From positions 6,262,001 through 6,326,000 of the forward strand of contig NZ_JAJFZL010000001.1 of assembly GCF_020733635.1 (NCBI RefSeq): DNA of 64,000 bases, read 5' to 3'. The position numbers were made by a program, and so were the translations under genes. How positions within the stretch are numbered: position 1 is the stretch's first letter; every line of letters begins with the position of its first letter. The notes under the pieces are model-generated. The model did no database searches. It was not told the DNA's origin and saw only the letters and a list, made by a program, of their open reading frames with translations. This stretch comes from Nocardia spumae. GTDB lineage: Bacteria > Actinomycetota > Actinomycetes > Mycobacteriales > Mycobacteriaceae. Below, piece by piece: positions 40,001 to 46,882 of this stretch.

Positions 40001-40579
40001 GACGCCCTTGGGCCTGCCGGTGGATCCGGAGGTGTAGATGACGTAGGCGGGATGCTGCTCGGTGGGCTGACGCACCCGGTCGGTGTAGGAGATCGGATGC
40101 GACGGACGCGCCGCGATCCGGTCGGCGACCACCGCGTCGTCGAGTTCGAGCCAGTACACCTCGGTGCCCAGTCCGGTGCGATACCGCCCGGTGGTCAGGC
40201 CCAGCACCGCATCGGAATCGGTGACGATATGGCCGATGCGCTCGGGCGGGTAGGTGGGATCGACCGGCACATAGGCCGCACCGGTCTTCGCGATGGCCCA
40301 GACCGACAGCACCGACTCGATCGACCGGCCGATACCGATGGCGACCACGTCACCGGCGCCGATACCGCGCGCGATCAGTTCCCGGGCGAGCCGGGAGGAC
40401 GCCTCGTCGAGCTCGCGATAGGTGAGTTGCCGCGCGTCCGCCTCCACACCGGTCGGATCGGACCGGATCGCCACGGAGTCGGCGGCGGACTCCACCGCCG
40501 CGGTCAGCAGCTGGCCGAAAAGCGGGCTGCCCGACCGGCGGCGGCGACCTCCACGAGCGGAACGGCGGGCGGTATCCAT
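33254..40579 (-). CDS. non-ribosomal peptide synthetase, A-PCP-C-A(Thr)-PCP-C-truncated A
   Basis: 2441 aa. Domains by residue: A 21-520, PCP 530-612 (Ser571), C 625-1060 (HHIAGDG 755), A 1090-1600, PCP 1610-1685 (Ser1650), C 1705-2130 (HHIAGDG 1834), and a partial A domain 2165-2441. It begins with A-PCP, so chain start is an amino acid, not a fatty acid. The second A domain reads D-F-W-N-V-G-M-V-H, almost the threonine code; the first reads DVLIAIEIV and is unassigned. ATG 40579 lies 11 bases after GAGAGGTG; an in-frame ATG at 40651 overlaps the promoter. It is followed after 157 bases by the second NRPS gene. Confidence 0.9.
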   Translation of the reverse strand: MDTARRSARGGRRRRSGSPLFGQLLTAAVESAADSVAIRSDPTGVEADARQLTYRELDEASSRLARELIARGIGAGDVVAIGIGRSIESVLSVWAIAKTGAAYVPVDPTYPPERIGHIVTDSDAVLGLTTGRYRTGLGTEVYWLELDDAVVADRIAARPSHPISYTDRVRQPTEQHPAYVIYTSGSTGRPKGVVVTHAGLGSLVAAERERWGVDGDSRVMHVCSPSFDVSVLELMLTFSSGATLVVSPPDVFGGFELADLLRRAQVTHMIITPGALESVESENLPDLEVVAVIGDRFGPELVARWARDGRRFYNEYGPTEATIVATTGAPLVPGELITIGAPLPGIGAFVLDSRLRPVPEGVVGELYLAGPALAQGYLNRPALTSERFVASPFADSAGQRLYRTGDLVRRTTSGTIEYLGRSDFQVKVRGFRIELGEIDNALTAHPDIDFAATLGKPLPSGATGLVSYVLPRPDATVETKELEDFLLKSLPAYMIPAVIMVLDEIPLTPIGKLDRPRLPEPSFASREFRAPSTPVEEIVADVFATLLVPGVDDQPGRVGADDDFFELGGNSLLAAQAAARIGSALGVRVPVQLLFETSSVAAFAEQVERHAGAGTQLRPMPRPDRIPLSYAQQRMWFLNRFDPAGAVNNIPVVVRLSGRLELPALEAAVEDLAARHEVLRTVYPELDGEGYQRILPISDPRAVPEMPVVTATESEIAGLVIETVSGGFDVTAAPPVRLRVIRLGETEHVLVCVVHHIAGDGFSMGPLTRDLMTAYLRRAGGAEPDWAPLAVQYADYTLWQREALGADDDPESVLAEQIEYWRQQLAAVPEQLELPADRPRPAVATNAGATVDFELDAHLHASLNRIAHENNSTLFMVVHAAFAALLARMSGTRDIVIGTPVAGRGDAALDELIGMFVNTLVLRTEIDPAQPFDQLVAAARATDVAAFGHADVPFERLVEILDPVRSTARHPIFQVMLTFQNMARTALELPGLAVSGVELGSEPAKFDLQLTMAEAVDERGVPQGISSAFTYATDLFDEATVRDFVDRFRRILRAVASDSTAVVGDIDVLAPGERELVLHDWNTAGVPVPPVTLVDLIASQAQRRPGAHAIRFGDIALTFGELHERANRVARALIAHGVGPETLVAVAVPRTEELPVALLGVLIAGAAYLPIDTGYPAQRLEFMLTDAAPACVLTTAEQRDAVPATGIATVLLEEAGDFDGAAVTDADRLAPLRPADLAYVIYTSGSTGVPKGVGVTHHNVLELFANTQLLFDFDETDVWTLFHSFAFDFSVWELWCALANGGAVVVVDHLTSRSPELFRELLIREQVTVLNQTPSAFYQLAEADRAAHNDAGKFALRYIVFGGEALDLRQLARWYDRHGASEPQLVNMYGITETTVHVSFLAVDRGLADHPASVIGRALPGLETYVLDDRLHPAPVGVGGEMYIAGQQLSRGYLGRPALTAARFVANPYGPAGSRMYRSGDIGRWAGFDGEAALEYAGRSDQQVQLRGFRIELGEIEAALLRCTGVAQAVALVRSGEHTGERLIGYVVAEAGAELDPIAVRDEVAGFLTGYMVPDALVVLDALPLTPNGKLDRRALPEPSVRSAAEFRAPRTPIEQAVADVYAALLAGGGPADQVAVGLDDDFFALGGNSLLATRAVARINEALDSNLVVRELFEASTVAGLAARVVPGAAGSARPRLEPAVRGERIPLSLAQQRMWVINQLDPESPAYNIPLAIQLTGALDLEALRQAVVDVLERHEVLRTRYPVGGPDEAPYQEILSVRQALPEGLAVESDADPIGRITALLAAGFDVTQEVPVRALLLRNGSDHLLALVLHHIAGDGSSLAPLARDLVTAYVARSGGHEPGWAPLEVQYADFAVWQRSVIGTDDDPASIAAAQLDFWRERLAGVSGSPLLIPDHPRPAVASMRGEAIGFTVPAQVHEGLIRIAREHNSSLFMVVHAALAALLARQSGSADVVIGTPIAGRGERALDDLVGMFVNTLTLRTGVDTGDTFDTLVETARETDLAAFAHSDIPFERVAEVVAPGRSGAQSLFTVVLSFQNTERPSLELPGLRIAALDTDAVAAKFDLQVTVEPQHDADGAPAELIAMFTYARDLFDPETMRTLGDRFERVLAAVAADPQILLNAIDLHDGTETDLAAAARPEPVETGSTIGTALAQALAAAVEDDPEGPALTWEEEAVSYQELDARSSRLARVLIGRGCGPGTGVAVRLDRGIEATVATWAIVKAGGALVPVADAEALPSGPEIKIGITASAVRPQPGPAGIEWLLLDDPAVSAEIASESARPVTYANRIRALRGDDPAFTAASGALRYDQLAEAVDRLRARTDLTFESRTFRRGGTDGVAALLEVVAAGVAGASMVLADEVSTQVLADEWVTHLFTDPAGLAGLDPGPLEDLRAVLLDRGPAPAAGFGSAEVVVLPGDVLR

Positions 40580-40646
40580 TCGAGTGTCTTCACCTCTCGC
40601 ATACAGCAGGTCCGCACGTCGAACACCCCCTCGCGCGGTCCGAGCA

Positions 40647-40652
40647 ATCATA
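40647..40652 (-). promoter_or_regulatory. candidate -10 box of the NRPS operon
   Basis: TATGAT on the minus strand lies about 68 bases before the first NRPS start, in the 205-base gap (40580-40784) after the regulator gene. It is in the most AT-rich patch of that gap; no clear -35. Confidence 0.4.
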
Positions 40653-40784
40653 TAAGGACGGGCAAGTACGGCGGGGTGCGCCGGATCGAACTGGCCGATC
40701 CGCCGGTACTCCTAGTGCTCATCGCTGCCAGGGGGCCTCGGTGTTGCGGGTTCGGCCGCCTTCAGTGGCCCTCGTCACAGCATG

Positions 40785-41762
40785 TCACAGCCAGCCCCGG
40801 CGAATAGCCTGCACGCCAGCTTGGAAGCGGGTGCTCGCCCCGAGGCGTTCCAGCAGGCTCGCGGTCCGGCGCACCACCGTGCGGCGCGACATGCCCAGCC
40901 GGCGGGCGATGGTGTCGTCGGTGGCGCCCAGCCCCATCAGGGTCAGGATCGCGCGGTCGCGTTCGTCGAGCGGCTGGCCCGGATTCACCGAGATCGGCGC
41001 CGCCAGCGACCACAGCACCTCGAAGGTGTGGACGATCACGTCCAGAGTCGGGCAGGCCGCGATCCGCAGGCCCATCGGATCACCGCGGCGTTCGTCGTGA
41101 TGCAGCATCAGCGCCGCGCGATCGTCGTCGGCGATGATCACCTTCAGCGGCGGATCGGGCAGCGTGCGCGCCTGCGCCCCCGAACTGTTGGCCGCCAGCG
41201 CGTACCGCAGCCGATCCGGATCCTGGTAGATGGTGTCGTGATACAGCGTCTGGTACCGCACACCCGACGACATCCGGCTCGACCGTAGTTCGAACATGCG
41301 CTCGGCGCGCTCGCCGTCGCACAGGTAGGGCCCGCGATCGATCATGCGGATCCGGGAGCGCGCGGCGCGTTGCAGATCCTCGAATTCGGCGAGAACCTCG
41401 CGGGCCTCGTACATCGGCACCACGGTGCCGTCCCCGCGCTCGGTGCGCCGCACCGAGCGGAAGGTCTCCCCCAGCTGGGCCGCCGCGGCGTGCATGCGCG
41501 CGGTCTCGACCTGCCGCCGCCGGGATTCGGCCTCCGACAATGCCTCCGGCGCGTGCGCGTCCCAGCGAACCGCCCCGTCGGCGTCGATGCGGACGACGGC
41601 CTGCATATCGCTGAGCTCGTCGAGTGCGGCCGCGACATCCTCGCGGGAACACTCCAGATACTGCGCCAGTTCGAGCACGCTGGATCGGGGATGCTGCACC
41701 AGCGCGGTATAGGTGCGACCGTGCAGGGATTCGGCGTCGAACAACTCGTATAAACCAGTCAA
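40785..41762 (-). CDS. transcriptional regulator with C-terminal LuxR-type HTH
   Basis: 325 aa. The N-terminal ~70 residues resemble a TrmB-like winged helix (RTYTALVQHPRSSVLELAQYL), the middle is an effector-type region, and residues ~260-325 are a LuxR/GerE helix-turn-helix (MGLGATDDTIARRLGMSRRT). Such proteins often sit beside NRPS and PKS clusters in actinomycetes. TTG 41762 has a GGGGGG ribosome site; an in-frame GTG at 41834 would overlap the peptidase gene. Same strand and just upstream of the NRPS operon, so its likely controller. Confidence 0.75.
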   Translation of the reverse strand: MTGLYELFDAESLHGRTYTALVQHPRSSVLELAQYLECSREDVAAALDELSDMQAVVRIDADGAVRWDAHAPEALSEAESRRRQVETARMHAAAAQLGETFRSVRRTERGDGTVVPMYEAREVLAEFEDLQRAARSRIRMIDRGPYLCDGERAERMFELRSSRMSSGVRYQTLYHDTIYQDPDRLRYALAANSSGAQARTLPDPPLKVIIADDDRAALMLHHDERRGDPMGLRIAACPTLDVIVHTFEVLWSLAAPISVNPGQPLDERDRAILTLMGLGATDDTIARRLGMSRRTVVRRTASLLERLGASTRFQAGVQAIRRGWL

Positions 41763-41815
41763 TGTGTCAGCCCCCCACGGCCGGTCGAGCCGAGCCGCCG
41801 GTGACAGCGCGGGCG

Positions 41816-42688
41816 CTATTCGCCTGCCCCCCACGACTGCTGGGACAAAACGACGCCCTTACTGGCGAGATACGGCGTCGGATCGATCTTGATGTCGTTG
41901 GGATCCCAGATCTCCAGATGCAGGTGCGGACCGGTGGAGTTACCGCGATTGCCGACGGTGGCGATCACATCGCCGGCGTTCACGCGCTGACCGACGTGGG
42001 TCAGAATGTCGTTGACGTGGCCGTAGACGGCGGTGGTGCCGTCGTCCTGTTTGACCCGCACCCACAGTCCGAAGCCCGAGGCGGGTCCGGCGTCGATGAC
42101 CGTGCCGTTCTCCACCGAATGAATGGGCGTGCCGATCGAGTCGGCGAAGTCCACGCCGTAATGCATGGCACCCCAACGGGACCCGAATCCGGAACTGACC
42201 ACTCCGGCCACCGGGCGTACGGCCTGGCCGGGAGCCAGCTGCTGCTGAATACCCTTGAGCACTTCCTCCGCCTGGGACAGCGGGCCGGCGACCTCGGGCG
42301 GCAGATTCTGCAGGCCGAACGGTGCGGGCGCGGGCGCGGCGATCGGCTGGGCCTGCGGCGCCGGCGCCGGGGCCTCGGCCCGGGCGGGCGCGGCCGCGGT
42401 CTGCTGTTCGGCCTCGTGCGCCGGCTCGGCGGCCGACTTCAGTGCGACCGGGTCGGGAGTGTCGTTGTGGCCACCGGGCAGCAGGGGCGCGGCGTGCGCG
42501 AGCTGGGTGGCGGTGCCGATCAGCGCGCCGGTGGCGACGGCGGCGCTGGCCGCCAGCTTCATCCGGTCCGCGGTGCGGGGGTGGGCACGATGGCTGGCCG
42601 GACGCGCGGCGGTGCCGTCACCGGTGGAGAAATCACCGAGCAGGTCCTGAACGGATACGGAACTGGATGTCTCACGGTGCTGCGGCAA
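41816..42688 (-). CDS. M23-family (LytM) peptidoglycan endopeptidase
   Basis: 290 aa from TTG 42688, with AGGA seven bases upstream. A short cytoplasmic part and hydrophobic segment (residues ~43-66, ending QLAHA) export it; an Ala/Pro-rich linker follows. The LytM domain keeps the zinc ligands: HYGVDFA (H-xxx-D) and HLHLE, plus GYGH-like YGHVND. These enzymes cut peptide cross-links of the cell wall, or act as activators when ligands are lost; here ligands are complete. The upstream gap 42689-42919 holds no gene. Confidence 0.85.
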   Translation of the reverse strand: MPQHRETSSSVSVQDLLGDFSTGDGTAARPASHRAHPRTADRMKLAASAAVATGALIGTATQLAHAAPLLPGGHNDTPDPVALKSAAEPAHEAEQQTAAAPARAEAPAPAPQAQPIAAPAPAPFGLQNLPPEVAGPLSQAEEVLKGIQQQLAPGQAVRPVAGVVSSGFGSRWGAMHYGVDFADSIGTPIHSVENGTVIDAGPASGFGLWVRVKQDDGTTAVYGHVNDILTHVGQRVNAGDVIATVGNRGNSTGPHLHLEIWDPNDIKIDPTPYLASKGVVLSQQSWGAGE

Positions 42689-42919
42689 GGGTCGTCCTAG
42701 CGTCGATCAACTCGGCGGCGACGCCTGGTCGAGACCCCTGTCCGGTCGCGAGATTCCGCGAAACCCGTCTTTCGGTAACGATTCGGCATCTGTTGTGACG
42801 GAAACTGTACTCCGTCGTGACCTTTTCGCAACCTGCTCGACAGAATTCGCAGGTGAGGGCCGAATCCCGTTGCGGGCGGCGCCGTTACCCCCGGAGCGGC
42901 CGCGGTCCAGACTGAGGAG

Positions 42920-43963
42920 GTGATCCTCGACAACCTGCGCACCCCGATCGTGCTGGCGCCGATGGCCGGCGGTCCGTCCACTCCGGAACTGGCCGCGGCC
43001 GTCGGCAACGCGGGCGGGCTGGGATTCCTGGCCGCCGGATATCTGAGCGCCGCCGACACCGCGACCCGGATCACCGCACTCCGCGAGCTGAGCGAGGCGC
43101 CGTTCGGGGTGAACCTCTTCGTCCCGGGCGCACCCACCCCGCCGGAGCACTTCGCGCCCTATCTCGATCGACTGGGCCGCAACTTCCCGCTCGGCGCCGC
43201 GCGCTTCGACACCGACGACTGGGACGCGAAGCTGGATCTGCTGACCACCGACCCGGTCGCGGTGATCAGCTGCACCTTCGGCTGCCCGTCGGATACCGAT
43301 ATCGAGCGCCTGCACGCGGCCGGCTCCGAGGTGTGGGTCACGGTGACCTCGGAGGCCGAGGCCCGGCTCGCGGTGGAGACCGGAGCCGATGCGCTCATCG
43401 CCCAGGGCGCCGAGGCCGGCGGCCATCGCGGCGGTTTCGCCGATCACCCCGACGACGACGCCACCGATCCGCTCACCACCCTCGCCCTGTTGCAACTGCT
43501 GCGCTCCGCTGTCGACGCGCCGATCGTCGCGGCCGGCGGGATCGCCACCGGCGCCGGGATCGCCGGGGTCCTGGCCGCCGGTGCCGCGGCCGCGCAACTC
43601 GGCACCGCCTTCCTGCGCTGCGCGGAGGCCGGCACCTCCGCACTGCACCGGGACGCGCTCGAGATCGATGCGCCGACGATGCTGACCCGCGCGTTCAGCG
43701 GCCGCCGGGCCCGCGGCCTGCGCAACCGGTTCATCCTCGACAACCCCGACGCACCGGCGGCCTACCCCGAAATCCATTACGCCACCGGTCCGTTGCGCGC
43801 CGAGGCGCGCACGGCCGGCAACGCCGACGCGGTGAACCTCTGGGCCGGTCAGGTACACACCCTGACCGCACCGATACCGGCCGCCGACCTGGTCCGCACG
43901 CTGTCGGAAGAGACGAAAGCCGCTCTGCAATCGGCACTTTCACGGCCAATCCGGCCTTGTTGA
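42920..43963 (+). CDS. nitronate monooxygenase (2-nitropropane dioxygenase family)
   Basis: 347 aa TIM-barrel flavoenzyme. APMAGGPS at the first strand, the catalytic-histidine motif GAEAGGHRGGF, and the FMN phosphate-binding AAGGIATG and LGTAFLRC motifs are all present. These enzymes oxidise alkyl nitronates with FMN and oxygen. The GTG start at 42920 directly abuts GAGGAG, an unusually close ribosome site. Diverges from the M23 gene. Confidence 0.85.
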   Translation: MILDNLRTPIVLAPMAGGPSTPELAAAVGNAGGLGFLAAGYLSAADTATRITALRELSEAPFGVNLFVPGAPTPPEHFAPYLDRLGRNFPLGAARFDTDDWDAKLDLLTTDPVAVISCTFGCPSDTDIERLHAAGSEVWVTVTSEAEARLAVETGADALIAQGAEAGGHRGGFADHPDDDATDPLTTLALLQLLRSAVDAPIVAAGGIATGAGIAGVLAAGAAAAQLGTAFLRCAEAGTSALHRDALEIDAPTMLTRAFSGRRARGLRNRFILDNPDAPAAYPEIHYATGPLRAEARTAGNADAVNLWAGQVHTLTAPIPAADLVRTLSEETKAALQSALSRPIRPC

Positions 43964-43977
43964 CAATGTTTTTCGTT

Positions 43978-43983
43978 TAGACT
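43978..43983 (+). promoter_or_regulatory. -10 box before the SCO5389-family gene
   Basis: TAGACT lies about 50 bases before ATG 44034 in a T-rich patch that starts at the stop of the preceding gene; TTGTTG (43957-43962) is a possible -35 at slightly short spacing. Confidence 0.45.
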
Positions 43984-44033
43984 CGAAGGGCACCATTCGC
44001 CATCGACTCCTACCCCGTCACGAGGAGAGCGTT

Positions 44034-44426
44034 ATGTCATTGGATGTCCCAGCCGCATTGCTCGAACGCGCCGAGAGCGGTCCGGTCAGCGACGAGGAAT
44101 TCGTCGAATGCGTCCGCACCTCCCTGCCCTACGCCTACGAGGTCGTCAGCCGCGTGGCCGACGATTTGCGTTCCGGCACCGCAGAGTTCGCGGACAACCA
44201 GGTTCCCCCGCCGGATGAGACGGCCCGCGGCCAACTGCTGCGCGCCATGGCGTCGGACTCCATTCGCGGCAGTCTGGAGCGGCACTTCGGCATCAAGCTG
44301 GCGTTCCAGAACTGTCACCGGGTCGCGGCCTTCCCGCTGTCGGCCGTCGGTGGCGACACCTACTCCACCTTCATCTCCACCCGCGCACAACTGCTCAATC
44401 AGAGCCCGGAACTGCGCAACTGCTGA
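44034..44426 (+). CDS. SCO5389-family protein
   Basis: 130 aa that matches, from memory, the actinomycete-conserved SCO5389 family along its whole length (CVRTSLPYAYE, FADNQVPPPDE, RGQLLRAMASD, HFGIKLAFQNCHRVAAFP, QLLNQSPELRNC). Function is unknown; the family is cytoplasmic and nearly always of this size. CGAGGAGAGC gives a strong ribosome site. Transcribed from its own promoter. Confidence 0.85.
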   Translation: MSLDVPAALLERAESGPVSDEEFVECVRTSLPYAYEVVSRVADDLRSGTAEFADNQVPPPDETARGQLLRAMASDSIRGSLERHFGIKLAFQNCHRVAAFPLSAVGGDTYSTFISTRAQLLNQSPELRNC

Positions 44427-44432
44427 GGTATT

Positions 44433-44468
44433 CGTTTCCGGCGCCGGTCGTTTCCGGCGCCGGAAACG
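44433..44468. terminator. bidirectional hairpin between SCO5389-family and fadD genes
   Basis: CGTTTCCGGCGCC (44433-44445) pairs perfectly with 44456-44468 over 13 bp. It sits 7 bases after one stop and 7 before the other convergent stop. Confidence 0.75.
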
Positions 44469-44474
44469 GCCCCG

Positions 44475-46130
44475 CTACAGTTCGCGCAGCCGTCGTTTGA
44501 GCACCTTCCCGGTCGGATTCCGCGGGAGTTCGTCGAGGAAGACGATGTCGCGCGGCACCTTGTAGCGCGCGAGATTCGACTTCACGTGCGCCTCGAGTTC
44601 TTCCGCGCCAACCGTTTCGGCGGCCACATCCAGGTTCCCCGCGCCACCATCGGAATCGGCCGCACGAACGACGAAGGCGACCAGGCGCGCGCCGTATTCC
44701 GCGTCGGGTACCCCGATCACCGCCGCCTCGCGGACCGCGGGATGCGCGTTCAGCAACTCCTCGACCTCCCCGGGGAAGACGTTCTCCCCGCCGGAGACGA
44801 TCATGTCGTCATCGCGGCCGTCGATGAAAAGCCTTCCCGCCGAATCGAAGTGGCCGACATCGCCGGTGGACATCATCCCCCGGATCAGTTCCTTGCCGCC
44901 GCCACCGGTGTAACCGTCGAAGGGGATCGCGTTGCGGACGAAGATGCGGCCGGACGTCCCCGACGGAACTTCCGCCCCCTCCTCGTCGAGGATGCGCACC
45001 ACCGCACCGGCCACCGGCGAGCCCACGCAGCCCGGTTCGGCGGCCAGATCCCGTGGTGTGGCGATGGTGGCGTAGGCGACCTCGGTGGACCCGTAGAGGT
45101 TGTAGACCACCGGACCGAAGGCCGCGGTCACCCTGCGGCACAGATCGGCGCCCAGCTGGGAGCCCGCGACGAAGATGATCCGCAGCGCCGACAGATCACG
45201 TCCGGCCAGCGCATCCGGGCCCAGTTCGACGATCCGTGCCAGCATCACCGGCACCGCGATCAGCGTGGTCGCCCCGTGCTCGGCCATGCTGTCGACGACG
45301 CGCCGCGGGTCGAAGCGCCGCCGGATCACCAGCGTGGAGCCGAATCCGATGGCCAGCAACGACATCGCGAAACCCAGCGTATGGAACAGCGGAGCCGGAC
45401 ATTCGGTGACCTCGCGCGTCCGGAACGGCACCTTGCTCAGCAGCGCGCCGATCGGCTCCAGCGACCGCGGTTCCGAACGCGGTGCCCCCTTGGGCGTTCC
45501 GGAGGTACCGCTGGTCAGCAGAACGATCTTGGCACCGGAACACGAGATCGGCGGCGCGGCAGGCGATCCCGCCGTAATCAGTGATTCCAGACTGCTGGTG
45601 TGCCGGGTGTGCGACCAGGCCCGGTACGCGCCGCGCCGCGGACTCATATCACCGAGGATGGCTTCGTACTCCTCGTCGTACACGAGCAGGTCGGTGCCCT
45701 CACGCGCCGCCACATCACGCAGCTGCGGTCCGGCGAAATCGGTGTTCAGCAAGATGATTCGGGCTCCGCACTTGGCGGCGGCGAAGACCGCGTCGAGCAG
45801 GCCGCGATGGTTGCGGGCCAGGATCGCCACGCCCTCGCCGGTGCGCAGACCGCGCTTGCGCCATTCGTTGGCCAGCCGATTGGACCGGTCGTCGAGGTCG
45901 CGATAGCTCAGCGGCCCGAGTTCATCGATCAGCGCCGGGCGATCGCCGTAGCGCGCGGCCGCGAGCCGCAGCAATGCCGGCAGGGCGCCGTGCCGCAGCA
46001 ACGCCGCGCCCGCCGACAGTAGTGTGCACGGCGATTCGATGCCGACGAGCCCGCTGCCGACGCACAGCCGCAGATACTCCAATTCGGTCCACACCCGCGT
46101 ACTCGCGGTCCGCAGCAGGTCCACCGTCAT
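44475..46130 (-). CDS. fatty acyl-CoA/AMP ligase (FadD-type)
   Basis: 551 aa adenylate-forming enzyme. ATP motif LTSGTSGTPKG, aromatic-pocket motif YNLYGSTE, hinge TGDVGHFDSAGRLFIDGR, gating region SGGENVFPGEVE and catalytic lysine PTGKVLKR are all present. It activates a carboxylic acid as acyl-AMP and loads CoA. Its N-terminal ~60 residues before the core resemble mycobacterial FadD2/FadD12. Probably cytoplasmic or membrane-associated; chain length unknown. Confidence 0.85.
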   Translation of the reverse strand: MTVDLLRTASTRVWTELEYLRLCVGSGLVGIESPCTLLSAGAALLRHGALPALLRLAAARYGDRPALIDELGPLSYRDLDDRSNRLANEWRKRGLRTGEGVAILARNHRGLLDAVFAAAKCGARIILLNTDFAGPQLRDVAAREGTDLLVYDEEYEAILGDMSPRRGAYRAWSHTRHTSSLESLITAGSPAAPPISCSGAKIVLLTSGTSGTPKGAPRSEPRSLEPIGALLSKVPFRTREVTECPAPLFHTLGFAMSLLAIGFGSTLVIRRRFDPRRVVDSMAEHGATTLIAVPVMLARIVELGPDALAGRDLSALRIIFVAGSQLGADLCRRVTAAFGPVVYNLYGSTEVAYATIATPRDLAAEPGCVGSPVAGAVVRILDEEGAEVPSGTSGRIFVRNAIPFDGYTGGGGKELIRGMMSTGDVGHFDSAGRLFIDGRDDDMIVSGGENVFPGEVEELLNAHPAVREAAVIGVPDAEYGARLVAFVVRAADSDGGAGNLDVAAETVGAEELEAHVKSNLARYKVPRDIVFLDELPRNPTGKVLKRRLREL

Positions 46131-46196
46131 ACTCGAATCCCCGTACCGTTCATCTCGTCCGGGGGCTACGGTACGTCCACCCCGGGCGTCGCGCCC

Positions 46197-46682
46197 CTAT
46201 TTTCCGTGCGCGCGCAACTGGTAGAGGCCACGGGTCTCGGCCACCACCACTCCCTCGGCGTCGGTGACCGTCGCCGTCAGGGTGAAATCGGCCTTCCCAT
46301 TGGCCTCGGCATCGGCGAGCACCCGCGCGATCTCCTCATCCGACAGCGAAGCCTGGGCGCGCACATCGGTTTTCGCCGGTTTACGGAAGAAGATCTGCAG
46401 ATCCTTCACCAGCGGGTAGTACTTGGCGCTGTCGAAGGTCGCGATGGGAATGGCGCCACCCAGAATCTCCGCGACGGTGAACAGCACACCGGCGTACATG
46501 ACGCCGAAGTGATTGCCGTTGCCCTCGATCGGCACGGTGGTGGCGGCGAATCCGGGACGGACCTCCAGCGCCTTCACCCCCATCTTGTGCGCGATCGGGA
46601 TGGTGAACTCCAGCGCACCGTTCACCATGTCCGCGAACGCGGGGGTCTCGTTGTTCGTCTCGGCGTTGTTCGTCTCGGCCAT
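46197..46682 (-). CDS. hotdog-fold thioesterase (DUF4442/YiiD-like)
   Basis: 161 aa. GNGNHFGVMYAGVLFTVAEILGG is, in outline, the asparagine/histidine turn and central helix of the hotdog fold, then DLQIFFRKPA and a beta-rich end. Likely an acyl-CoA thioesterase acting with the two ligase genes beside it. ATG 46682 has GGAAAGGG at good spacing. The first dozen codons contain a near-perfect 15-base tandem duplication (46651-46680) giving AETNN twice. Confidence 0.7.
   Translation of the reverse strand: MAETNNAETNNETPAFADMVNGALEFTIPIAHKMGVKALEVRPGFAATTVPIEGNGNHFGVMYAGVLFTVAEILGGAIPIATFDSAKYYPLVKDLQIFFRKPAKTDVRAQASLSDEEIARVLADAEANGKADFTLTATVTDAEGVVVAETRGLYQLRAHGK
46651..46680. repeat. 15-bp tandem duplication inside the thioesterase N-terminus
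   Basis: TTGTTCGTCTCGGCG and TTGTTCGTCTCGGCC are adjacent and differ by one base, keeping the reading frame. They encode a repeated AETNN in a disordered tail. Confidence 0.85.
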
Positions 46683-46732
46683 CGCCAACCCTTTCCTGCA
46701 CGTCGCAGGGCACCGATCGGGTACCCCGCCTC

Positions 46733-46738
46733 AGCCTA
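46733..46738 (-). promoter_or_regulatory. -10 box of the thioesterase gene
   Basis: TAGGCT on the minus strand lies 50 bases before the ATG; TTGGCA 19 bases further upstream could be a -35. Confidence 0.4.
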
Positions 46739-46843
46739 CGACATGTTGTTGACGTCATGCCAACAGCCTCCGGCCGACGGTGCACGAGACCTGTCCGGGT
46801 GCGCGGCGATATCCCGCGGGATCCGCGATGCGGCACCGGAGCG

Positions 46844-46876
46844 GCGGCGTCCCACCGAATCCGATCGGGACGCCGC
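46844..46876. terminator. hairpin downstream of the fadD-like gene
   Basis: GCGGCGTCCC (46844-46853) pairs perfectly with GGGACGCCGC (46867-46876), starting six bases past the ligase stop codon. Confidence 0.7.
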
Positions 46877-46882
46877 ATCGCT

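Noticed and set aside
42689..42919. c-di-AMP (ydaO) riboswitch before the M23 peptidase gene
   Set aside because: Considered because actinomycete wall hydrolases often have one, but the conserved core could not be matched by eye. A covariance-model search would settle it.
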